Source: Acidobacteria bacterium UBA6911 (lineage in GTDB: Bacteria; Acidobacteriota; UBA6911). Taken from it: 6,067 nt of DNA. The notes beneath the pieces were generated by a model. It was not told the origin of the DNA. It was given only the letters and a program-made list of their open reading frames with translations, and made no database searches. Both the position numbers and the translations under genes were made by a program. Location: positions 1 to 6,067 of the forward strand of contig DKBB01000072.1 of the NCBI GenBank assembly GCA_002451015.1. The letters are read 5' to 3'. This document shows positions 1 to 5,369 of this stretch, piece after piece. Numbering within the stretch: position 1 is the stretch's first letter; each line of letters begins with the position of its first letter.

Positions 1-69
1 CGCTGCCAGTAGCTGGAATTCCAGTACTTCTGCAATACAGCTTCCCGCATCATGGTGTGCTAAGGTCAT
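1..69 (-). CDS. Possible 5' end of an unidentified gene leaving the left edge
   Basis: A minus-strand frame is open from the window edge to about position 123, with an ATG at 69-67 giving MTLAHHDAGSCIAEVLEFQL and onward for 23 codons before the edge. I do not recognise the product. There is no good Shine-Dalgarno sequence before the ATG, and the open frame extends upstream of it without another ATG, so this could be the interior or a remnant of a longer gene. A competing plus-strand frame (3-122, 39 codons and a TGA) is equally open and would fit the rightward hairpins at 160-188 and 236-258. The sequence in the window cannot decide between them. Confidence 0.2.
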   Translation of the reverse strand, partial: MTLAHHDAGSCIAEVLEFQLLAA

Positions 70-159
70 ACTGTTCACATCTCTGTACTGAAAAGTTACA
101 AAGTCCTTCGACTTTCTTTTGAGTTATGCTAACAATAACCAACTTGATGGATTTAAAAC

Positions 160-188
160 AAGAAAATATTTATTTTCTTTCTTTTTTT
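160..188 (+). terminator. AT-rich hairpin followed by a T-run
   Basis: An 8-bp perfect stem AAGAAAAT/ATTTTCTT (160-167 and 172-179) closes a 4-base loop and is followed by TC and seven T residues. The stem has only A-T pairs apart from one G-C, so it would be a weak intrinsic terminator. It would serve a rightward transcript entering from the left edge. Confidence 0.25.
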
Positions 189-235
189 ATCCGTAGTGAA
201 AAAGAGTAAATATCCGCAAAGTGTTCTCGCAATAA

Positions 236-258
236 CGCTCTTCGGGGCGGCTTTTTTT
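236..258 (+). terminator. UUCG-tetraloop intrinsic terminator
   Basis: CGCTC-TTCG-GGGCG forms a 5-bp stem (one G-T wobble) capped by the very stable C(UUCG)G tetraloop, then GC and a run of seven T (252-258). This is the usual form of a rho-independent terminator reading rightward. No plus-strand gene is evident directly upstream, so it probably ends a transcript that enters from outside the window or a small RNA in the AT-rich stretch 124-235. GGGGCGGC (244-251) can alternatively pair with GCCGCCCC (285-292). Confidence 0.5.
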
Positions 259-442
259 ATAGCCGGGCTTTACCCTTTCCTACAGCCGCCCCATCCGCAT
301 ATAATTGACTAATCGATTCACCTTGTAGATTGGAAATACAGAAATGACCGACCCTTAATTCGTCCTCTGCATCTTGGCCTGCCTGGAATCGCTCCGTAAT
401 CACCAGAGCCGCCAGGAGGAGACGAATTCGGGAAGACATCAC
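257..442 (-). CDS. Doubtful 61-codon ORF
   Basis: A minus-strand frame begins GTG-ATG and gives a leucine-rich N-terminus (MSSRIRLLLAALVITERFQA) that faintly resembles a signal sequence, followed by an acidic then basic tail. I do not recognise it. The nearest GGAG is more than 20 nt upstream of the start and so too far to act as a ribosome binding site. It sits among terminator-like hairpins and divergently from the gene at 513. It may be chance or the remnant of a longer gene. It is listed because nothing else occupies this stretch. Confidence 0.15.
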   Translation of the reverse strand: MMSSRIRLLLAALVITERFQAGQDAEDELRVGHFCISNLQGESISQLYADGAAVGKGKARL

Positions 443-449
443 GCGCTAT

Positions 450-477
450 TTGTTATGTGACATTCTCCAGATATGAT
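450..477 (+). promoter_or_regulatory. Candidate sigma70-type promoter for the YDY-repeat gene
   Basis: TTGTTA (450-455) and TATGAT (472-477) are separated by 16 bases and match the -35 and -10 consensus at 4 and 5 of 6 positions. Transcription would start near 484, just upstream of the AAAGGA ribosome binding site at 497-502. The call rests on visual matching only. Confidence 0.35.
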
Positions 478-512
478 TAAGGGATGTATCTTAATGAAAG
501 GATAATGGCTGA

Positions 513-863
513 ATGAACCGTCATACCAGGACATGCATAGCATTTGTTGCGGCAAATGTCATTTCAGGCATCAAAGCTACAAGCATATATGATTACGACC
601 GCTCCAGGCACTTCAATTTCAGCGGCACCATATCGGAATCCAATGTGCAAATCTATGATTATGAACGTAGTTGTCATTTTGGCGGCAGGCTACCGAGCCT
701 CTTTGATTATGGCCGCAGCGTTGATATTCTTCTGCAAATCGATAAGACTTCCTTCGGAGGCTATGATTATGGTGGCGACGAGCATTTCAATGGTCATGTA
801 AGCAACGGGTTCATTTCATTTTACGACTTCAGCGAATCCAGGTATTTCAATTACAGTATTTGA
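513..863 (+). CDS. Small tandem YDY-repeat protein, probably all beta
   Basis: The 116-residue product is a series of degenerate repeats, each opening with an aromatic-Asp-aromatic triplet: YDY at residues 26-28 and 48-50, FDY at 64-66, YDY at 84-86, YDF at 104-106. The spacings are 22, 16, 20 and 20. Most units continue with an R/E-S-x-H/Y-F-x-F/G pattern, as in DYDRSRHFNFSG, DYERSCHFGG and DYGGDEHFNG. Alternating aromatic and polar residues suggest a repetitive beta-hairpin fold. There is no convincing signal peptide: residues 7-19 are hydrophobic, but the segment is short and runs straight into the repeats. ATG 513 directly follows an in-frame TGA and has AAAGGA ten bases upstream, so the start is well fixed. 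I believe similar YDY-repeat hypothetical proteins occur in other bacteria, but I know no function. It appears monocistronic and converges on the methyltransferase gene. Confidence 0.75.
   Translation: MNRHTRTCIAFVAANVISGIKATSIYDYDRSRHFNFSGTISESNVQIYDYERSCHFGGRLPSLFDYGRSVDILLQIDKTSFGGYDYGGDEHFNGHVSNGFISFYDFSESRYFNYSI
588..860 (+). repeat. Internal YDY repeats, about five degenerate units
   Basis: At the DNA level TATGATTA recurs at the first, second and fourth units, each followed by a diverged stretch encoding R/G-x-x-H-F. The third unit (from FDY, residue 64) has lost the H-F-x-G half, and the last ends the protein in YFNYSI. The pattern suggests old internal duplication with later divergence. 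Confidence 0.6.
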
Positions 864-1063
864 CCCTATACGGAAATGGGACTTGTATCTGCGGTTTTAC
901 TCCTGGTTAAAAGTTGTGGGTAATGTTTCCATCATTCCAGCATGCTCAAACCAGCAAAATTACATCCTGGCTCAAAATTGCGGCGATTTCGTTTTCCCGG
1001 GGCGTACCCGGCTGGGTCTCCACGTCTGGGCATGCTTGACATTTCAGTTTCTTATCTTGGTAT
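864..1063. other. Convergent intergenic region with no confident feature
   Basis: This 200-bp gap separates the YDY-repeat gene from the convergent methyltransferase gene. A short hairpin CCGGG-GCGTA-CCCGG (997-1011) is present but has no T-run on either side in the sense needed for a terminator. GCATGC occurs twice, near 940 and 1030. Frames crossing the gap have no ribosome binding site and run into the methyltransferase gene antisense, so I do not call them. Confidence 0.4.
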
Positions 1064-1849
1064 TCATGGCGCCGTATTCGTTGGAACGATGGCTATTACA
1101 TAGAGCGTGTGTTCGCCGGGAGCTTGTTGCTGGCCAGTCGGGTCTAATCCTATTTCTAACACCTTAAATCCCTTCGTTTCCAGCACTTCACGAAGATTTT
1201 CAGTCCTATGCAGCCGATACTGGGTGAAATCCTCTGCCTTGCTTCCGCCCTCCATGTCCCATGTGCGGCGCCGGGTCAAAATAAGGTTTGTTCGATCGAG
1301 CTCAAACCGTGATATTGCCTGAGCCGCAAAACCAGGTATTCCAACATCCAATACCGTATCTGGGATACCGCTCTCCTGTTTGAGATACCAATCAGCGCAG
1401 CCGCAATCAAAGACAAGAACGCTTTCAGGATGAGCATGTTGTCGGAAGGTTGTGACAACGGCTTCTATATCGCGGTCAGTCAAGGCATAACTGAAGGCCC
1501 ATCCAAAGCACTCAATAATATCAAAAGTGCGCCCGAGCCTGGTCTTCCGCATATCGCCGACTTGAAGGTCCAATACAGGTCGAATGGCTCGACCGTATTC
1601 CACCATGGCTGGTATCAAATCCACGCCAACACATACAGGGATAAATCGGGAAAGTATCTCGAGAGTGCTGCCCGTCCCACAACCGAAATCCACAACCGAC
1701 GAGGGTGGAGAAGAGGCGTATCGCTTAATTGCCTTCATAACGAACGGAGAGGAAGTACGGTCCGGGAAAATCTGGTCGTATAAATGAGGATTTTCATAGA
1801 GAAAGGTATGGAAAGGCAATCCTTCGGGATCAGGCATGGGCAGGTTCAT
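1064..1849 (-). CDS. Class I SAM-dependent methyltransferase
   Basis: The 261-residue product has the Rossmann-fold SAM-binding motifs: motif I VVDFGCGTG (residues 52-60), the acidic end of strand beta2 in VGVDL (D77, which contacts the ribose in this superfamily) and motif III VGDM (97-100). A motif IV-like FDIIECFGWAF follows (109-119), then the strand-helix pattern of a Methyltransf_11/25-type domain. The C-terminal part contains an RxxRTW..EGG stretch (194-202), which may form a beta lid. The substrate cannot be read from the sequence; small-molecule methyltransferases look like this, with no RNA- or protein-specific extension. An open frame continues 27 codons upstream, but ATG 1849-1847 is preferred: it overlaps the TGA of the preceding gene as ATGA and has GGGAGG three bases upstream. 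It is the last gene of the minus-strand operon. Confidence 0.88.
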   Translation of the reverse strand: MNLPMPDPEGLPFHTFLYENPHLYDQIFPDRTSSPFVMKAIKRYASSPPSSVVDFGCGTGSTLEILSRFIPVCVGVDLIPAMVEYGRAIRPVLDLQVGDMRKTRLGRTFDIIECFGWAFSYALTDRDIEAVVTTFRQHAHPESVLVFDCGCADWYLKQESGIPDTVLDVGIPGFAAQAISRFELDRTNLILTRRRTWDMEGGSKAEDFTQYRLHRTENLREVLETKGFKVLEIGLDPTGQQQAPGEHTLYVIAIVPTNTAP

Positions 1850-2115
1850 CCGCCTCCCTTTCTCATTATTTTGGTAGGGTATACAGGATGCACAGCGTCT
1901 CCAAGGAGGCGCGGCAGATGATATTCCCATCCCTGAGTATCATCCCCTCCTCCCGAGTTGGATTCAGGGAGGAATTTGAAGGAGACTTCACTTTTAGGCG
2001 AATTGTAAGGCGGCAAAACTTCAATGGATCGATGCTTTGCGCAAGAAACACAAACCATGAAGGCAACGAATAAAATGGCACAGAAATCAAAAATAATTGC
2101 GCTGCATAGCGTCAT
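1846..2115 (-). CDS. Small membrane-anchored or lipoprotein-like protein
   Basis: The 89-residue product starts with a strongly hydrophobic stretch (residues 5-24) ending in VCVSCAK. C25 could be a lipidation site, but the -3 residue is Cys where Leu is usual, and the N-terminus lacks the normal Lys/Arg, so a plain membrane anchor is also possible. A short polar domain follows, with a glycine-rich turn (SGGGDD, 54-59) and a tail ending MRKGGG. I do not recognise a family. The case for a real gene is positional: its ATG (2115-2113) overlaps the TGA of the upstream gene, and its own TGA (1848-1846) overlaps the methyltransferase ATG, both as ATGA. No strong ribosome binding site precedes it, so translation would depend on coupling. 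A 74-codon frame in another phase over the same stretch lacks these overlaps. Confidence 0.6.
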   Translation of the reverse strand: MTLCSAIIFDFCAILFVAFMVCVSCAKHRSIEVLPPYNSPKSEVSFKFLPESNSGGGDDTQGWEYHLPRLLGDAVHPVYPTKIMRKGGG

Positions 2116-3389
2116 TTGACTGGATCAAGCACCAGAACGAAATCATCAATATCTTGCTCAACTTGCACCGTGCCCGGGCGATCCGTTTTCATCGTATTAT
2201 TCCATTCAGGAGCTCGATATCCCTTTACAGATGCAAAAACTTGATATTTTTCAGGAGCCAGGCTGCTGAACTCAAAACTGCCGTCCGGTTGGAGAAACGC
2301 CGTTTGGGAATCCCAGGCTCGGTCTGCGCTTATGGTTACACGCATGCCTTCCGGAATGGGTATGCCATCACTAAGGGTTACTTTGCCTCGCAATCTGAAT
2401 CCTGGATTGATCTCGATATCGCCGACGTTTACATCCTCACCGTCGATCTTTGTAGCGCACTCCATTGGCTCGGTGGCTCCGCGCTTAGAGATCGACTCCA
2501 TCTTGCCGTATACGTAATATTCGACCGGAATTGGGACGTTGGTGAAAATAAAGGTCCCATCCTCTTGTGTGCCGATGCGCATCTCTCCATAAGGAGCTCC
2601 AAACAGCTCGAGCTCGGCACCCATCCCGCGCTGCCGAGGGATTAAGCCCATCTGAGCATTGCCTGCCGGCTTTCCATTTTCGACCAAACGGCCACGCAGG
2701 GTGGCTCCCTCGTCAATTGTCAGGAGATGCCGTTCCAGTCCGGTCTGAAGATGATTAAATAACTTGGGAGCATAACCCCGGGCTTCTACAATAAGCAGCA
2801 CTTCCAAGGCCGGCCGGTCATAGGAAACTTCGAATTCACCGGCTTCATTTGTGACTGCAATTCGATCCAGCCCCGAAATACCCCCGTAAATAGTAATGCG
2901 ACCTCGCGTTTTGTCATTGAACAAAATACCCTTGGGTTCCACAATGGCATCCTGAATCGATCGTCCATGCGAATCGACAACCCTGCCACGGACCACGCGA
3001 TCGGCATCCCCAACGGGCTGTCTCGTTTTGAGTACGGCTGCAGGCGCCGGTCCCTCGAGGGGATCGACCTGTTTCACGAATTCTGAGAAGTATCCATCTC
3101 GAACTACCAGCAACGTGAACCAGAGGTCCGGGCTCAAATTCTCGATTTTGAAATCTCCGGTCTCATTGGTTAAAGCACTTTTGCCACAGTCGGCATAACA
3201 GCCAGGACAATAGGTGCTGTAACCGTTTTTAACGCCGGCGTAATAGATCAGAACGGTTGCATGATCTAAGGGATTACCGGCTGAGTCAGTAACTTTTCCA
3301 GTAAGTGTTGCATCATTGTCTGAAGCACAGGTTGTCAACATAACAATGGAAAACAGTATAATCGGGGAGGTCGGAATCCGGATGCGCAT
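2112..3389 (-). CDS. Lipoprotein with four carboxypeptidase-regulatory-like beta domains
   Basis: The 425-residue product begins MRIRIPTSPIILFSIVMLTTC, a basic n-region, a hydrophobic core and a lipobox-like LTTC with C21 as the likely lipidated residue. Four CarboxypepD_reg/CNA-B-like sandwiches follow, each opening with the [LV]xG[KR][VL] signature and closing with a G-x-F-x-[FIV] strand: about 29-107, 133-210, 230-297 and 332-393. Such domains are binding or scaffold modules found on surface and periplasmic proteins; no enzymatic domain is attached here. The first domain contains CPGCYADC (61-68), three cysteines that could bind metal or form disulfides. ATG 3389 is chosen over a TTG 14 codons upstream because AAAGGA lies seven bases before it and it gives a proper signal peptide. 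It is the first gene of the ATGA-coupled operon. Confidence 0.88.
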   Translation of the reverse strand: MRIRIPTSPIILFSIVMLTTCASDNDATLTGKVTDSAGNPLDHATVLIYYAGVKNGYSTYCPGCYADCGKSALTNETGDFKIENLSPDLWFTLLVVRDGYFSEFVKQVDPLEGPAPAAVLKTRQPVGDADRVVRGRVVDSHGRSIQDAIVEPKGILFNDKTRGRITIYGGISGLDRIAVTNEAGEFEVSYDRPALEVLLIVEARGYAPKLFNHLQTGLERHLLTIDEGATLRGRLVENGKPAGNAQMGLIPRQRGMGAELELFGAPYGEMRIGTQEDGTFIFTNVPIPVEYYVYGKMESISKRGATEPMECATKIDGEDVNVGDIEINPGFRLRGKVTLSDGIPIPEGMRVTISADRAWDSQTAFLQPDGSFEFSSLAPEKYQVFASVKGYRAPEWNNTMKTDRPGTVQVEQDIDDFVLVLDPVK

Positions 3390-3618
3390 CGCACAGTCCT
3401 TTCGGCTTGATTTTAGGAGTCCAGTGACCAACGCTGTTAATGGATGAATACAATATTTTGATTCTACAATAACGTGAAAAGGGTCAGATTGGTTGCTTAA
3501 AATAGTTTCAATTGAGAATTATAAATCAGCCGGTAGGAAGAATATATCTCTGCCCAAAATCCATGGAAACGCCGACAATCTCCTCAATTGTCTTGGTTTA
3601 CGGGGAAAAGTTAGAATG

Positions 3619-3656
3619 CCCCAGCCTTTGGCTGGGGCCCCAGCCAAAGGCTGGGG
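3619..3656. repeat. Perfect 38-bp palindrome of four alternating 8-mers
   Basis: The element reads CCCCAGCC-TTT-GGCTGGGG followed directly by CCCCAGCC-AAA-GGCTGGGG. Each half is an 8-bp hairpin with a 3-base loop, and the two halves are exact reverse complements of each other. The same DNA can therefore form two adjacent hairpins on one strand or one 19-bp-arm cruciform or snapback. No T-run follows on either side, and it lies between divergent genes, so it is not a normal intrinsic terminator. The structure resembles REP/BIME-type repeats; whether it is multicopy cannot be told from one window. Confidence 0.9.
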
Positions 3657-3675
3657 ATGCATGGCAGTTGGGAGT

Positions 3676-3695
3676 ATGGGGGCAGAAGCCCCCAT
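3676..3695. repeat. GC-rich hairpin beside the palindrome
   Basis: ATGGGGGC-AGAA-GCCCCCAT is a perfect 8-bp stem with a 4-base loop, starting 19 bp after the 38-bp palindrome. It has no T-tail. Its sequence differs from that of the palindrome, so the pair is not a simple duplication. It may belong to the same compound intergenic element. Confidence 0.75.
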
Positions 3696-3852
3696 GGCTT
3701 CTTCACTGGCAATACATCCGCGATCACGCATGAATACCCTGTTCGGTTTGTAGGGAACAGCGCAGGCTATTAATGGCAGAAATGTCATACGACAATAACT
3801 CATGGAATCCTGCAGAAATGTTTTGAACTAAGAATCCGATCACTGCTTTGAA

Positions 3853-3861
3853 TGGTATATT
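3853..3861 (+). promoter_or_regulatory. Candidate extended -10 promoter of the YbjQ-family gene
   Basis: TGGTATATT matches the extended -10 form TGnTATAAT at all but one base. No good -35 is visible, which extended -10 promoters can tolerate. Transcription would begin near 3868, leaving a leader of about 20 bases that holds the ribosome binding site AAAGGA at 3876-3881. Confidence 0.35.
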
Positions 3862-3888
3862 GGCTAAATATCGGGAAAGGAAATCGCT

Positions 3889-4206
3889 ATGCTCACACTT
3901 ACAACTCCAGTTATAGATGGGAAAAAGATTTTGAATTATCACGGCATTGTCAGCGGCGAGGCGATCTTGGGAGCCAACATCTTCCGGGATTTGTTCGCAG
4001 GAATTAGAGATATTGTTGGGGGCCGTTCTGCGGCATATGAAAAGGAACTGCGCAGAGCCAAAGCTATTGCCATTGAAGAGATGCAACAGGAGGCGTATTC
4101 GATGGGCGCCAATGCAGTTGTCGCTGTCGATCTTGATTATGAAACGATCGGCAAGGGCACTATGCTCATGGTCAGCGCCAGCGGCACGGCAGTAACGGTG
4201 GAGTAG
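3889..4206 (+). CDS. YbjQ/UPF0145 family heavy-metal-binding-domain protein
   Basis: The 105-residue product is a full-length member of the YbjQ family (PF01906), whose members are around 100-110 residues and assemble into small cytoplasmic oligomers; the family name implies metal binding but no enzymatic role is established. Family hallmarks run in order: TTPxIxGKKI near the N-terminus, [13 protein letters not shown] (22-34), [14 protein letters not shown] (38-51), a long amphipathic helix [15 protein letters not shown] (55-69), [13 protein letters not shown] (73-85) and the closing strand [11 protein letters not shown] (92-102). Start 3889 is supported by AAAGGA seven bases upstream and by alignment of the N-terminus with the family. 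It is separated by 279 bp from the next gene and is probably transcribed alone. Confidence 0.95.
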   Translation: MLTLTTPVIDGKKILNYHGIVSGEAILGANIFRDLFAGIRDIVGGRSAAYEKELRRAKAIAIEEMQQEAYSMGANAVVAVDLDYETIGKGTMLMVSASGTAVTVE

Positions 4207-4244
4207 ATTTCCGAATCCAAAAACAGAATTCGCCGACCTTGCGT

Positions 4245-4253
4245 TGTTATAAT
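4245..4253 (+). promoter_or_regulatory. Candidate extended -10 promoter upstream of the hydrolase gene
   Basis: TGTTATAAT is an exact extended -10 (TGnTATAAT), with no convincing -35. If used, transcription starts near 4260 and leaves an unusually long leader of about 225 bases before ATG 4486. The leader contains the 12-bp palindrome TATTCATGAATA (4253-4264), which overlaps the -10, and an inverted repeat CCAGTT/AACTGG (4362-4367 and 4381-4386) around CGAATTCG. I recognise no riboswitch. Confidence 0.4.
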
Positions 4254-4485
4254 ATTCATGAATAACGATTGCCGTCTGGAAAGGGGATCTGAACGGCTGA
4301 AACCCGTTTTGCCGAATCAGCGCAATCACCAGAATGCGCATTCCGTCCCTTTTTATAGGTTCCAGTTGCCGAATTCGTTGAACTGGTTAATATTTACTGA
4401 CAATAACTGAATACTTAGCAACAAGTTTTTCAGAAAACGCTGCACAAGTTCTTTTGAATGAAGTTTTGAAATTACAGGTAGTTCT

Positions 4486-5283
4486 ATGCTTGGTGCAATT
4501 ATCGGGGACATCATAGGCTCTGTTCATGAAGGGGTTGGAACCAAGACCAAGGACTTTCCTCTTTTTATGGAGCGATCAATTTTTACCGATGATTCCGTCC
4601 TTACCGTTGCCGTGGCTGACTGGATCCTAACGGGAGAGGACCTAACCGATCTATTGCATGCGTATTACCACAATTTTCAATACCGTGGTTACGGCGGCAT
4701 GTTCAGTGAATGGGCATGTGAACGGGAACGTAAGCCCTATAACAGCTTCGGCAACGGTTCCGCCATGCGTGTAAGTCCGGTCGGTTTCGCTTTCGACTCG
4801 ATTGATGAAGTGCTTCTCTGGGCCGAGAAAAGCTCGGCTGTTACACACAACCATCCTGAAGGAATTCGAGGGGCTCAAGCGATCGCATCAGCCACTTATT
4901 ATGCCCGAAAAGATCGAGACAAAGACTGGATCAAGGCACGGTTAGAAACCCAATTCGGTTATGACCTCAATATGACCCTTGATTCGATTCGTCCGTCCTA
5001 TTCCTTTGATGGAACATGTCAAGGATCAGTGCCGCAAGCATTAACCGCGTTTTTTGAGTCTACCAGCTACGAGGATGCTATCCGGAACGCTGTTTCTTTA
5101 GGCGGTGATGCCGACACTCTCGCATGTATGGCAGGCGGTATTGCTGAAGCTTATTATGAAGGAGTCCCAAACGAACTAGCAGAGAAAGCGAGACGACTGC
5201 TTGATCCAAAATTGATAGACGTAATCCATCGCTTTCGAAACCGGTTCGGTCTGACATCCGAAAATACAACTGTTTTCGATTAA
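4486..5283 (+). CDS. ADP-ribosylglycohydrolase (DraG/ARH family)
   Basis: The 265-residue product belongs to the ADP-ribosylglycohydrolase family (PF03747), mostly helical cytoplasmic enzymes that use paired metal ions (Mg or Mn) to cleave ADP-ribose from modified proteins or other acceptors. The family signature is intact: GAIIGDIIGS (3-12), the metal-binding FTDDS (33-37; the last residue is often Thr), FGNGSAMRVSPVG (88-100), VTHNHPEGIRGAQA (119-132) and the second metal site GGDADTLACMAGGIAEAYY (206-224). The acceptor cannot be deduced; DraG itself acts on dinitrogenase reductase, but no nif gene or ADP-ribosyltransferase is nearby. ATG 4486 fits the family's MxGAxxGD start; AGG seven bases upstream is a modest ribosome binding site. 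The dCTP deaminase gene lies 86 bp downstream and may be cotranscribed. Confidence 0.95.
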   Translation: MLGAIIGDIIGSVHEGVGTKTKDFPLFMERSIFTDDSVLTVAVADWILTGEDLTDLLHAYYHNFQYRGYGGMFSEWACERERKPYNSFGNGSAMRVSPVGFAFDSIDEVLLWAEKSSAVTHNHPEGIRGAQAIASATYYARKDRDKDWIKARLETQFGYDLNMTLDSIRPSYSFDGTCQGSVPQALTAFFESTSYEDAIRNAVSLGGDADTLACMAGGIAEAYYEGVPNELAEKARRLLDPKLIDVIHRFRNRFGLTSENTTVFD

Positions 5284-5369
5284 GAAATGAATTTAACCTG
5301 TTTCGCAACCTAACGCTCCGGACACTGATTTCATATCTATGAACCGGTTTTGAGCTATAGAGGAATCCC

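Larger units (their letters stand above)
3390..3852. other. Divergent intergenic region, mostly non-coding
   Basis: No gene is supported here. The stretch separates the leftward lipoprotein operon from the rightward YbjQ-family gene, so it must hold both promoters. On the minus strand TAGAAT (3466-3461) is the best -10 candidate for the operon, without a good -35. The GC-rich hairpins at 3619-3656 and 3676-3695 occupy the middle. CTGTTC (3739-3744) and GAACAG (3755-3760) form a further 6-bp inverted repeat with a 10-base spacer, which could be an operator. Open frames over the hairpins lack ribosome binding sites and owe their length to the palindrome. Confidence 0.5.

Noticed and set aside
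121..145. Integron-like attC core (GTTATGC then TAAC, with CAAC nearby)
   Set aside because: GTTATGC does not match GTTRRRY, there is no paired imperfect hairpin, and gene orientations in the window are mixed, unlike a cassette array.
997..1011. CCGGG-GCGTA-CCCGG hairpin as a terminator for the convergent genes
   Set aside because: The stem is only 5 bp and no T-run follows it on either strand.
883..1167. 94-codon plus-strand frame after the YDY-repeat gene
   Set aside because: It starts at a TTG with no ribosome binding site, and its second half is antisense to the methyltransferase C-terminus.
1866..2090. 74-codon minus-strand frame in a different phase from the 89-aa gene
   Set aside because: It lacks both ATGA junctions and a ribosome binding site; the overlapping 89-aa frame fits the operon exactly.
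2097..2645. 182-codon plus-strand frame antisense to the lipoprotein gene
   Set aside because: It has no family features, whereas the minus-strand reading gives clear repeated beta-domain signatures.
3493..3803. Frames on both strands across the palindrome, all containing AGAPAKGWG-like residues
   Set aside because: The shared residues come from the palindrome itself; no ribosome binding site or family resemblance was seen.
3724..4341. 205-codon minus-strand frame antisense to the YbjQ-family gene
   Set aside because: The plus strand carries an unmistakable full-length YbjQ-family protein; the antisense frame shows no domain.
5342..5349. AACCGGTT palindrome before dcd
   Set aside because: An 8-bp palindrome of this kind is expected by chance, and nothing ties it to a promoter.
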